Source of the DNA: Massilia kyonggiensis
Lineage (GTDB): Bacteria; Pseudomonadota; Gammaproteobacteria; Burkholderiales; Burkholderiaceae_D
Direction of reading: 5' to 3'
NCBI RefSeq assembly: GCF_024756235.1
Contig: NZ_JANUGY010000015.1
Span: 62,001 to 126,000 of the forward strand
DNA length: 64,000 nt
How positions within the stretch are numbered: the first letter of the stretch is position 1; every line of letters begins with the position of its first letter. The notes beneath the pieces are model-generated. The model was not told where the DNA came from. It searched no databases and saw only the letters and a program-made list of their open reading frames with translations. This document shows, one piece after another, positions 1 through 9,220 of this stretch. The position numbers and the translations under genes are program-made.

Positions 1-62
1 TGCTCGCGTGGCGGTTGCTTCGCTTGGCGTCACGGCTCGTTGTGCGGCACGACATTGATCGG

Positions 63-114
63 AAATGTGCTCTGACCCCGAATTTACGGAAAAATGTGCT
101 CTGACCCCGAATTT
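63..114. repeat. Two tandem copies of a 23-bp repeat
   Basis: Two identical 23-bp units lie at 63-85 and 92-114, offset by 29 bp. Each contains the core GTGCTCTGACCCC followed by GAATTT. They sit just beyond the terminator of the neighbouring membrane-protein gene, in a stretch with no recognisable gene (1-121). The arrangement resembles the end of an interspersed repeat or the edge of a decayed mobile element, but no transposase is visible here. Confidence 0.75.
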
Positions 115-121
115 GGGCAAT

Positions 122-147
122 AAAAAAGCCGGCCCGCAGGCCGGCTC
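122..147 (-). terminator. Rho-independent terminator of the Bax-inhibitor gene
   Basis: On the minus strand a 7-bp GC stem (GCCGGCC / GGCCGGC, 128-134 and 139-145, loop of four) is followed by a run of T. It lies about 20 bases after the stop codon of the minus-strand gene, as expected for an intrinsic terminator. Confidence 0.88.
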
Positions 148-167
148 TTCGTTGCGAGCGGTGAGGA

Positions 168-851
168 TCAGTCGCGGTTGCCGAAGCCGATGCCCAGCAG
201 TTGCAGCATGCTCGTGAACACGTTGTAGATGTCCAGGTAGATCGCCAGCGTCGCGCTGATGTAGTTGGTCTCGCCGCCGTTCACGATCCGGTTCACGTCG
301 AACAGGATGAAGCCCGAGAAGATCACCATCGCGAGCACCGACACGACCAGCATCAGCGCCGGCAGTTGCAGGAAGATGTTGGCCAGGCCGGCCAGGATCA
401 CGATGATCGCGCCGGCGAACAGCCAGCTGCCCATGCCCGAGAAGTCGCGCTTGGACACGGTCGCGATCGTCGCCATCGTGGCGAACACGGCCGCGGTGCC
501 GGCGAACGCGGTCATGATCAGCGTGCCGCCGTTGGAAAAGCCGAGCGTGAAGCGCAGCAGCGGGGTCAGCCACAAGCCCATGAAGAACGTGAAGCCGAGC
601 AGGATCGGCACGCCGGCCGCCGAGTTCTTGGTCTTCTCGATCGCGAAGATGAAGCCGAACGCGATGGCGAGGAACAGGATCACGCCCATGCCGCTGGCAA
701 AGATCGGCAGGGCCATTTGCAGGCCGATGTAGGCGCCGAGCACAGTCGGGACCATGGACAGTGCCAGCAACCAGTACGTGTTGCGCAATACGCGGTGACG
801 CGTGGCCTGGATGGCCGAGACGTCGTAGGTTTTCTGCAGGCTGGGAATCAT
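168..851 (-). CDS. Bax inhibitor-1/YccA family membrane protein
   Basis: A 227-residue multi-pass inner-membrane protein of the BI-1/YccA (TMBIM) family, with about seven hydrophobic segments covering nearly the whole chain after a short N-terminal cytoplasmic stretch. In E. coli the relative YccA modulates the FtsH protease; others are linked to calcium leak. No function beyond family membership can be read here. The frame stays open upstream to 1040, but ATG at 851 follows a good ribosome-binding site (CGGAGG) and gives the usual N-terminus (MIPSLQKTYDV). It stands alone, divergent from ndk, with a terminator just downstream. A perfect 14-bp palindrome lies in its leader at 881-894. Confidence 0.9.
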   Translation of the reverse strand: MIPSLQKTYDVSAIQATRHRVLRNTYWLLALSMVPTVLGAYIGLQMALPIFASGMGVILFLAIAFGFIFAIEKTKNSAAGVPILLGFTFFMGLWLTPLLRFTLGFSNGGTLIMTAFAGTAAVFATMATIATVSKRDFSGMGSWLFAGAIIVILAGLANIFLQLPALMLVVSVLAMVIFSGFILFDVNRIVNGGETNYISATLAIYLDIYNVFTSMLQLLGIGFGNRD

Positions 852-880
852 AATGCCTCCGTTGGAAGAAATCACTTTGC

Positions 881-894
881 TCCCCATATGGGGA
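881..894. promoter_or_regulatory. Perfect 14-bp palindrome upstream of Bax-inhibitor gene
   Basis: TCCCCATATGGGGA is a perfect palindrome about 30 bases upstream of the minus-strand ATG at 851, inside the 268-bp divergent region shared with ndk. Its position suits an operator or a leader hairpin. No regulator can be named from the sequence. Confidence 0.45.
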
Positions 895-1032
895 CTGGAC
901 CCGGCATCAACAGGGGGCACTATGCCGGAAGCGCAAGTTTTAAGTCTTGCATAAGCTCCGGCGGTGCCGCCCATACGGACGAGGTCTGAACCGATGTCAC
1001 TGTAACATCCGCAGTCGCCCCCACGCAATATC

Positions 1033-1059
1033 GGTGACATGACGGATGTATGGTAAAAT
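1033..1059 (+). promoter_or_regulatory. Possible sigma-70 promoter for ndk
   Basis: A GTGACA (-35-like, 1033-1038) and TAAAAT (-10-like, 1054-1059) pair with a short 15-bp spacer lies about 60 bases before ndk. It is plausible but weak, because the spacer is shorter than the ideal 17. Confidence 0.35.
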
Positions 1060-1119
1060 AGAAGGTTGATTGAGTTCCCAAATCTCGATTTAAACCTTTC
1101 TTTTTATTGGAGTTTTTAA

Positions 1120-1545
1120 ATGGCAATCGAACGCACCCTGTCGATCATCAAACCTGACGCAGTCGCTAAAAACGTGATCGGCCAAATCTACAGCCGTTTC
1201 GAAGGCGCAGGCCTGAAGATCGTCGCTGCCCGTATGGCCCAGCTGTCGCGCGCCGAAGCCGAAGGTTTCTACGCTGTCCACAAAGAGCGTCCGTTCTTCA
1301 AGGACCTGGTCGACTTCATGGTCTCGGGCCCGGTCATGATCCAGGTGCTGGAAGGCGAGAACGCGATTGCCAAGAACCGCGAACTGATGGGCGCAACCGA
1401 TCCGAAGAAGGCCGACAAGGGCACCATCCGCGCCGACTTCGCCGACTCGATCGACGCCAACGCCGTGCACGGTTCGGACGCTGCCGAGACCGCAGCTGTC
1501 GAGATCGCTTACTACTTCCCGGCACTGAACGTCTACTCGCGTTAA
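1120..1545 (+). CDS. ndk: Nucleoside diphosphate kinase
   Basis: Transfers the gamma phosphate of ATP to other (d)NDPs through a phosphohistidine and so balances nucleotide pools in the cytoplasm. The 141-residue length is normal. The signature NAVHGSD carries the catalytic histidine at residue 117, and the N-terminal IERTLSIIKPDA matches the family. The ATG is preceded by TTGGAG. It opens the block that continues with rlmN about 120 bases downstream, the usual Burkholderiales order. A possible promoter lies 60-90 bases upstream. Identification is certain. Confidence 0.98.
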   Translation: MAIERTLSIIKPDAVAKNVIGQIYSRFEGAGLKIVAARMAQLSRAEAEGFYAVHKERPFFKDLVDFMVSGPVMIQVLEGENAIAKNRELMGATDPKKADKGTIRADFADSIDANAVHGSDAAETAAVEIAYYFPALNVYSR

Positions 1546-1667
1546 TCTTTCGTATCAATTTTTTGTGTTGATCGGCCTGGTGCCGGTTTAACATTGCAAT
1601 ATCCCCGCTCGCCCATGCTCGAAGAGCCCGGCGGGCGGGACTTATTTTGAAGGCACAGGATTCAATC

Positions 1668-2836
<1,169 letters not shown>

Positions 2837-2837
<1 letters not shown>

Positions 2838-3661
2838 TGGCGCGGCTGTCCGGACGCGTCGCCTGCGCACTGCTTTTCGTTTCGGCTGTGCCGTTGCTGT
2901 TGTCGGCATGCGCCGGCAATAACGGCGGCATGGCGGGCGAATCGCACGAGCTCAAGACGCTGTCCGACCAGACGGCCTCGGAAAAACGCGCCCAGATCCG
3001 CCTGCAACTGGCGGTGGGCTATTACCAGGAGCGCAAGTACGAGATCGCGCTGGACGAGGTGAAGCAGGCCATCGCCGCGGACCCCGACTATGCCGACGCG
3101 TACGGCGTGCGCGCCCTGATCTACACGGCGATGGGCGAGAACCGCCTCGCCGACGAGAACTACCGGCACGCGCTGCGCCTGGCGCCGCGCAATCCGGACC
3201 TGTCGAACAATTACGGGCTGTTCCTGTGCGACGCCGGCGGCAAGCCGGCGGAGGCCATGGCGTATTTCGATGCGGCGCTGAAGAATCCAAATTACGCGAC
3301 GCCGGTCAAAGCCATGGTGAACGCAGGTAACTGCAGCCTGAAGACGAAGAATGTCGACGCGGCCGAGCGCTATCTGCTCGACGCCCTGCGTTACGATCCC
3401 GACCTGCCGGCGACGAGCGTCGGCCTGGCCCGGGTGTATTTCGAGCGGCGCGATTACACCCGCGCCGGGTTTTTCATTAACCGCCTGACGGAGACAGCGA
3501 AGCTCGATACGCTGTCGGCCGACGTGCTGTGGCTGGCCATCCGGGTCAAGCACATGCTCGGCGACCGGGCTACGGAAGCTTCGCTGGCGGCGCAGTTGCG
3601 CAAGCGCTTCCCCGGTTCGCCCGAGTACGCGGCCTTCGAGCGCGGTGCATTTAGTGAGTGA
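2837..3661 (+). CDS. pilF: Type IV pilus biogenesis/stability lipoprotein PilF (PilW)
   Basis: A 274-residue TPR lipoprotein needed for outer-membrane assembly and stability of the PilQ secretin. It has a type II signal peptide ending in lipobox LSAC with the lipidated cysteine at residue 25. A chain of TPR helices follows from about residue 50 to 240, with motifs such as YADAYGVRALIYTAMGE. It starts one base before the end of rlmN, and the rodZ-like gene follows after 10 bases, the standard arrangement in this group. No other pilus genes are in the window. Confidence 0.94.
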
Positions 3662-3671
3662 GACAACGACA

Positions 3672-4709
3672 ATGAGTTCCGAGCGTGCAGATCAGCCGGC
3701 GACGCCCGACAACCAACCGCCTGTGCACGGTGTTCCCGGCCAGGTCCTGGCCAAACAGCGCGAGGCGATGGGGTGGTCGGTCGAGCAGGTGGCCGACCAG
3801 TTGAAACTGGCGGTGCGCCAGGTCATCGCCCTGGAGGCGGGCGATTACGCGTCGCTGCCGAGTCCGGCCGTGACCCGCGGTTTCGTGCGGGCCTATGCCA
3901 AGCTGGTGAAGGTGGATCCGGCGCCGCTGGTGGCCCAGATCGCCATGGAGACGGAGCCCGCGCCCGATACGAGCGCCGTCACGGCGAACCGGCGTCCGAC
4001 GCCGACCTCGTTCTCCCAATCGAAATTCCCGAGCCACGGCAAGCGCTCGACGCTGCCGCTGGGGATGATCGCGGGCGCCGTCGTGGTCGTCGTGGCCGCC
4101 GCCGCCGCGGCATGGCACTTCGGCTTCGTGCCGGGCAGCCAGCACAGCGAAACGGGCAATACCGTGGTCACGCCGACTGCGACCGGGGCAGCTCCGGAGG
4201 TCGCCAACGGCAGCTCCGTCGAGACCCTGCAGAATCCGGCCGTGCCGCTGATTTCCGTGCCGGGCCCGAGCGCGAGCGCATCGGCGCCGGCAACGACCGC
4301 TGCGCCAGGCGCTGTCGTCAATGTCCCGGGCACGACCGCGACGGGTGCACCGCCGACGACCGTTCCCGCGGCGCCGGCCGCAGCCCCGGGCGCCACGTCC
4401 CCCGCGACGCCGACTCCGGCCGCGACCGCGCCGGCTGCGCCGACGCCGGCAGCACCGGCCGCCGCCGGCGCCAACGCCCTCGTGCTGAACGTGCGCGAGG
4501 ATTCGTGGATCGAAGTGCGTCCGGCCAAGGGCGGCGCGCCGCTGTTCTCGCGCCTCGTCAAGGCCGGCAGCACGGAGACCGTCAATGTCGAGCAGCCCGT
4601 GCGCGTCACGGTCGGCAATCCGGGCGGCGTCACGGCGACGCTGCGCGGCACGGCCGTCGCGCTGCCGCCGGTGCCGGGCAAGACGCTGTCCCGCGTGAAT
4701 TTGCAGTAA
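3672..4709 (+). CDS. RodZ-like helix-turn-helix membrane protein
   Basis: A 345-residue protein with RodZ architecture. A cytoplasmic HTH_25 domain (about residues 20-90) is followed by one transmembrane helix (about 128-150, GMIAGAVVVVVAAAAAAWHF). A long periplasmic linker rich in Ala, Pro and Thr (about 165-270) leads to a C-terminal DUF4115 domain. RodZ connects MreB to the wall-elongation machinery. ATG 3672 lies 10 bases after pilF; an upstream in-frame ATG at 3645 overlaps pilF and adds nine unlikely residues. The low-complexity linker is typical of the family. The RodZ role is inferred from architecture and the ispG neighbour. Confidence 0.88.
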   Translation: MSSERADQPATPDNQPPVHGVPGQVLAKQREAMGWSVEQVADQLKLAVRQVIALEAGDYASLPSPAVTRGFVRAYAKLVKVDPAPLVAQIAMETEPAPDTSAVTANRRPTPTSFSQSKFPSHGKRSTLPLGMIAGAVVVVVAAAAAAWHFGFVPGSQHSETGNTVVTPTATGAAPEVANGSSVETLQNPAVPLISVPGPSASASAPATTAAPGAVVNVPGTTATGAPPTTVPAAPAAAPGATSPATPTPAATAPAAPTPAAPAAAGANALVLNVREDSWIEVRPAKGGAPLFSRLVKAGSTETVNVEQPVRVTVGNPGGVTATLRGTAVALPPVPGKTLSRVNLQ

Positions 4710-4724
4710 GAACGGAAACCACAG

Positions 4725-6002
4725 ATGACTTTTTCGAACAACGCCAACGAGCCGATCGGTTCCGGCCCGCTGCCGCGCCGCGCCAGCCGCGGTGTGGTCG
4801 TGCAGCATGGCGCACGCAAGGTGATCGTCGGCGGCGACGCCCCGGTCGTCGTGCAGTCGATGACGAACACGGACACGGCCGACGTGATCGGCACCGCCAT
4901 CCAGGTCAAGGAACTGGCGCGCGCCGGTTCCGAGATCGTGCGCATCACCGTGAACACGCCGGAAGCGGCGGCCGCCGTGCCCGCGATCCGCGAACACCTC
5001 GACCGGATGGACGTCGACGTCCCCCTCGTCGGCGACTTCCACTACAACGGCCACCTGCTGCTGCGCGATTATCCCGAGTGCGCGCAGGCGCTGTCGAAAT
5101 ACCGCATCAATCCGGGCAACGTGGGGCAGGGCGCCAAGCGCGACACCCAATTCGCCCAGATGATCGAAACGGCCATCAAGTACGACAAGCCGGTGCGCAT
5201 CGGCGTCAACTGGGGCAGCCTGGACCAGGCGCTGCTCGCCCGCATCATGGACGAGAACGCCGCCCGCGCCCAGCCGTGGAGCGCGCAGTCCGTCATGTAT
5301 GAAGCGCTGATCACGTCGGCGATCGAGAACGCGCAGCGCGCCGAAGAAATCGGCCTGGCGCGCGAAAAGATCGTCCTGTCGTGCAAGGTGTCGGGCGTGC
5401 AGGACCTGATCGCCGTCTACCGCGAACTGGGCAAGCGCTGCGACTACGCGCTGCACCTTGGCCTGACGGAAGCGGGCATGGGCAGCAAGGGCATCGTCGC
5501 GTCGACGGCCGCGCTGTCCGTGCTGCTGCAGGAAGGCATCGGCGACACGATCCGCATCTCGCTGACGCCGGAACCGGGCGGCGACCGCACGAAGGAAGTC
5601 GTCGTCGGCCAGGAAATCCTGCAGACGATGGGCCTCCGTAAATTCACGCCGATGGTGATCGCGTGCCCGGGCTGCGGCCGCACGACGTCGACCGTGTTCC
5701 AGGAACTGGCCGACAACATCCAGACCTTCCTGCGCGAGCAGATGCCGGAATGGAAGAAGACCTACCCGGGCGTGGAAGCGATGAACGTGGCCGTGATGGG
5801 CTGCATCGTGAACGGTCCGGGCGAGTCGAAGCACGCGAACATCGGCATCTCGCTGCCGGGTACGGGTGAATCGCCCGCGGCCCCGGTCTTTGTGGATGGG
5901 CAAAAGGTCGCTACACTGCGGGGCGAGCGGATCGTGGATGAGTTCAAGACGATCGTGCTCGATTACGTACAGAAGAATTACAGCCGCGACACCGTCGCGT
6001 AA
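4725..6002 (+). CDS. ispG: 4-hydroxy-3-methylbut-2-enyl-diphosphate synthase (flavodoxin) IspG
   Basis: Catalyses the penultimate step of the MEP isoprenoid pathway, reductive ring opening of MEcPP to HMBPP, using a [4Fe-4S] cluster. It has 425 residues, normal for the proteobacterial two-domain form. Cluster ligands are visible as CPGC (C314 and C317) and MGCIVNGPGES (C360). It lies between the rodZ-like gene (15-base gap) and hisS (8-base gap), a conserved beta/gammaproteobacterial order. Confidence 0.97.
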   Translation: MTFSNNANEPIGSGPLPRRASRGVVVQHGARKVIVGGDAPVVVQSMTNTDTADVIGTAIQVKELARAGSEIVRITVNTPEAAAAVPAIREHLDRMDVDVPLVGDFHYNGHLLLRDYPECAQALSKYRINPGNVGQGAKRDTQFAQMIETAIKYDKPVRIGVNWGSLDQALLARIMDENAARAQPWSAQSVMYEALITSAIENAQRAEEIGLAREKIVLSCKVSGVQDLIAVYRELGKRCDYALHLGLTEAGMGSKGIVASTAALSVLLQEGIGDTIRISLTPEPGGDRTKEVVVGQEILQTMGLRKFTPMVIACPGCGRTTSTVFQELADNIQTFLREQMPEWKKTYPGVEAMNVAVMGCIVNGPGESKHANIGISLPGTGESPAAPVFVDGQKVATLRGERIVDEFKTIVLDYVQKNYSRDTVA

Positions 6003-6010
6003 TACAGAAA

Positions 6011-7357
6011 ATGTCCGAGAAAAAAGAGAAAATCGTCGCCATCAAAGGCATGAACGACATCCTGCCGGCCGACGCGCCGCTGTGGGAACTGTTCGAAAAC
6101 ACCGCGGAATCCGTGCTGAAGAGCTACGGCTACCAGAAGATCGTCACCCCGATCGTCGAAGAGACGGGCCTGTTCGCGCGCGCCATCGGCGCCGTCACCG
6201 ACATCGTCGAGAAGGAGATGTATTCCTTCACCGATTCGATGAACGGCGACCAGCTCACGCTGCGTCCGGAAGGCACGGCCGGCGTCGTGCGCGCCGTCAT
6301 CGAGCACAACCTGGCCTACGACGGTCCGAAGCGCCTGTGGTACAAGGGCCCGATGTTCCGCCACGAGCGTCCGCAGCGCGGCCGCTACCGCCAGTTCTTC
6401 CAGTTCGGCGCGGAAGCCATCGGCTTCTCCGGCCCGGACATCGACGCGGAACTGATCATGCTGTGCCGCCGCCTGTGGGACGACCTGGGCCTCGACAACA
6501 TCCGCCTCGAACTGAACTCGATCGGCAACGCGGAAGAGCGCCAGCGCCACCGCGCCGACCTGATCGCCTACTTCGAAGCGAACATCGACGTCCTCGACGC
6601 CGAAGCGAAGCGCCGCCTGCACGCGAACCCGCTGCGCATCCTGGACACGAAGAACCCGGCGATGCAGGACCTCGTCAACAACGCGCCGAAGCTGCTGGAT
6701 TACCTGGGCGGCGAATCGCTCGCGCACTTCGAGGGCCTCAAGAGGATCCTCGATGCGAACAACGTCCAGTACACGGTCAACCCGCGTCTCGTGCGCGGCC
6801 TGGATTACTACAACCGCACCGTGTTCGAGTGGGTTACCGACATGCTGGGCGCGCAGGGCACCGTCTGCGCGGGCGGCCGCTACGATCCGCTGATCGAGAC
6901 GTTCGGCGGCAAGCCGACGCCGGGCATCGGCTTCGCGATGGGCATCGAGCGCCTGATCGAGCTGATGAAGGCGCAGGGCGAACCGGCCCAGCCGGCCCAG
7001 TGCGACGTCTACCTCGTGCACCAGGGTGAAGACGCGCAGATGAAGGCGTTCATCCTCGGCGAGCGCATCCGCGACGCGGGCCTGGACGTCGTCCTGCACT
7101 GCGCCACGCCGGCCGGTGCGGGCAGCTTCAAGAGCCAGATGAAGAAGGCCGACGGTTCCGGCGCTGCATTCGCCGTGATCATCGGCGAGGACGAGGTCAA
7201 GAACGATGTCGTGGCCGTGAAATCGCTGAGGGAAAGCGAAGGCGGCCAGCAGCAGCAAAGCGTGCCGTTCGACGAAGCCGTCGACTTCATCGTCGACCAG
7301 ATCGTGGGCGGTCACGACCACGACCACGATCACGATCACGTGCACTACCACCCGTAA
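6011..7357 (+). CDS. hisS: Histidyl-tRNA synthetase with C-terminal His/Asp tail
   Basis: Class II aminoacyl-tRNA synthetase charging tRNA-His. Class II motif 2 (FRHERPQRGRYRQFFQFG) and the histidine-binding signature GLDYYNRTVFE are present, followed by the C-terminal anticodon-binding domain. The length is 448 residues. The chain ends in GGHDHDHDHDHVHYHP (residues 433-448), seven histidines alternating mainly with aspartate, well past the normal domain end. Such a tail can bind Zn, Ni or Cu; whether it matters here is unknown. It starts 8 bases after ispG and is followed by the yfgM-like gene. Confidence 0.97.
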   Translation: MSEKKEKIVAIKGMNDILPADAPLWELFENTAESVLKSYGYQKIVTPIVEETGLFARAIGAVTDIVEKEMYSFTDSMNGDQLTLRPEGTAGVVRAVIEHNLAYDGPKRLWYKGPMFRHERPQRGRYRQFFQFGAEAIGFSGPDIDAELIMLCRRLWDDLGLDNIRLELNSIGNAEERQRHRADLIAYFEANIDVLDAEAKRRLHANPLRILDTKNPAMQDLVNNAPKLLDYLGGESLAHFEGLKRILDANNVQYTVNPRLVRGLDYYNRTVFEWVTDMLGAQGTVCAGGRYDPLIETFGGKPTPGIGFAMGIERLIELMKAQGEPAQPAQCDVYLVHQGEDAQMKAFILGERIRDAGLDVVLHCATPAGAGSFKSQMKKADGSGAAFAVIIGEDEVKNDVVAVKSLRESEGGQQQQSVPFDEAVDFIVDQIVGGHDHDHDHDHVHYHP

Positions 7358-7384
7358 TTTCGACTAACCCACGATAACAAAGAC

Positions 7385-8035
7385 ATGGCATACGATCTCG
7401 AAGAACAAGAACAGATAGCCAATTTCAAGGCCTTCTGGGACCGCTTTGGCAACCTGATCACCTGGGTGCTGATCATCGCATTGGGCAGCTACGCCGCCTG
7501 GAACTTCTGGGGCTCGCACCAGCGCTCGCAGGCAGCGGAAGCGTCCGGCCTGTATGACAGCCTGACCGAAGCGATCGAAGCGAAGGATGCGGCGAAGGTC
7601 CAGCGCATCACGGGCGACATCGAGAACAAGTTCGGCTCGACCGCCTACGCTCCGATGGCCGCGCTGGCCGCCGCCAAGGCCGCGTTCGACGCCAACGACC
7701 TCAAGACGGCGAAGGCCCAGCTGCAATGGGCGGTCGACCATGGCGACGACGAGTACAAGGCCATCGCGAAGCTGCGCCTGTCCGGCGTGCTGCTGGACGA
7801 GAAGGCCTACGACCAGGCGCTGGCGCTGCTGAACGGCGAGTTCCCGGCGCAGTTCGCGGCCGAAGTGCAGGACCGCAAGGGCGACGTCCTCGTCGCGCAG
7901 AACAAGCTGGCGGAAGCCCGCACGGCATACCAGGCCGCGCTCGACAAGATGGAGAAGAACCATCCGGGCCGCCAGGTCGTGCAGGTCAAGCTGGATGCCA
8001 TCGGCGGCTCGCCGGCGCCGAAAGCAGCTGCGTAA
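7385..8035 (+). CDS. YfgM-family TPR membrane protein (ancillary SecYEG subunit)
   Basis: A 216-residue protein with the YfgM layout: a short cytoplasmic N-terminus (MAYDLEEQEQIANFKAFWD), one transmembrane helix at about residues 20-42, and a periplasmic domain of TPR-like helices. In E. coli YfgM associates with SecYEG and PpiD and assists periplasmic folding. Its position between hisS and bamB is the same as in E. coli (hisS-yfgM-bamB-der), which supports the call. Confidence 0.92.
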   Translation: MAYDLEEQEQIANFKAFWDRFGNLITWVLIIALGSYAAWNFWGSHQRSQAAEASGLYDSLTEAIEAKDAAKVQRITGDIENKFGSTAYAPMAALAAAKAAFDANDLKTAKAQLQWAVDHGDDEYKAIAKLRLSGVLLDEKAYDQALALLNGEFPAQFAAEVQDRKGDVLVAQNKLAEARTAYQAALDKMEKNHPGRQVVQVKLDAIGGSPAPKAAA

Positions 8036-8068
8036 CTAACCCAGAGTCAAGAACAAGGTAAGAAGAAT

Positions 8069-9214
8069 ATGCGTATTACCCGGAAGCTCGTTGGTGTCGG
8101 TATGTTCGCCCTGATGGCGGGCTGCTCCTCGCTCAATCCGTTCGCGTCCAAACCGAAGGGCAACCAGCCCACGCCGCTGGTCGACCTGAAAGGTTCGATG
8201 GCCGTGCGCACGGCATGGAAGCTGGAAGTCGGCAAGTCGCAGAACTACATGTTCTCGCCCGCCATCGCCGACAACACCATCATCGCAGCCGGGGGCGACG
8301 GCACCATCGTGCGCGCGGAAGCCGCCACGGGCCGCCAGATCTGGCGCACGAAGGCCGGCATGGACCTGACGGCGGGTGTCGGCACGGACGGCAGCGTCAT
8401 CGTGCTGGGCGGCGCCAAGGGCATGCTGCTGGCGTTCGACATGGACGGCAAGAAGCTGTGGGATGCCCAGCTGTCTTCCGAGATCCTGTCGTCGCCGGTC
8501 GTCGGGCAGGGCATCGTCGTCGCGCGCAGCATCGACAACCGTATCGTCGGCTACGACGCCAAGACGGGGCAGAAGAAATGGACCGTGCAGCGCAACGCAC
8601 CGGCGCTCACGCTGCGCCTCGCGCCGGGCATGGTCATCCACGACAAGGACGTGCTGGTCGCCCAGCCGGGCGGCAAGCTGATGTCGCTGATCCTCGCCAC
8701 CGGCGCACCGCGCTGGGAGATCGAGGTCGGCGTCGCACGCGGCGCGACGGAGCTGGAGCGCGTCACCGACATGGGCGGCACGCCGGTCATCATCGACGGC
8801 GACGTGTGCGCCGTGTCGTACCAGGGCCGCGTCGGCTGCTTCGACCTGGCCACCGGCAGCCCGCGCTGGACCCGCGACCTGTCGTCGGAAGTCGGCGTGG
8901 CCGCCGACCAGCGCTTCGTGTTCGTCCCGGACGACAAGGGCGCCGTCTACGCGTACAACCGCGACAGCGGCACGAGCGCGTGGAAGAACGACAAGCTGGC
9001 CTACCGCCGCCTGTCCACGCCGGTGTCGTACGGCCGTGCCGTCGCCGTCGGCGACTACCAGGGTTACGTGCACTTCCTGTCGCGCGAGGACGGGGCTTTC
9101 CTGTCCCGCGCCGCCACGGACGGCAGCGCCATCGAATCCACGCCGCTGGTCGTCGGTTCGAACCTGATTTTTCAAACACAAAATGGAACCGTGACCGCCA
9201 TCGCGGTCGAATAA
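8069..9214 (+). CDS. bamB: Outer membrane protein assembly factor BamB
   Basis: Lipoprotein of the BAM complex that inserts beta-barrels into the outer membrane. Its 381 residues begin with a type II signal peptide and lipobox LMAGC (cysteine 19). A series of PQQ-type beta-propeller blades follows, with repeats such as GRQIWRTKAG, GKKLWDAQLS and GQKKWTVQ. It sits between yfgM and der, the conserved order. The frame from the ATG at 8069 fits the family length. Confidence 0.96.
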   Translation: MRITRKLVGVGMFALMAGCSSLNPFASKPKGNQPTPLVDLKGSMAVRTAWKLEVGKSQNYMFSPAIADNTIIAAGGDGTIVRAEAATGRQIWRTKAGMDLTAGVGTDGSVIVLGGAKGMLLAFDMDGKKLWDAQLSSEILSSPVVGQGIVVARSIDNRIVGYDAKTGQKKWTVQRNAPALTLRLAPGMVIHDKDVLVAQPGGKLMSLILATGAPRWEIEVGVARGATELERVTDMGGTPVIIDGDVCAVSYQGRVGCFDLATGSPRWTRDLSSEVGVAADQRFVFVPDDKGAVYAYNRDSGTSAWKNDKLAYRRLSTPVSYGRAVAVGDYQGYVHFLSREDGAFLSRAATDGSAIESTPLVVGSNLIFQTQNGTVTAIAVE

Positions 9215-9220
9215 GATTCA

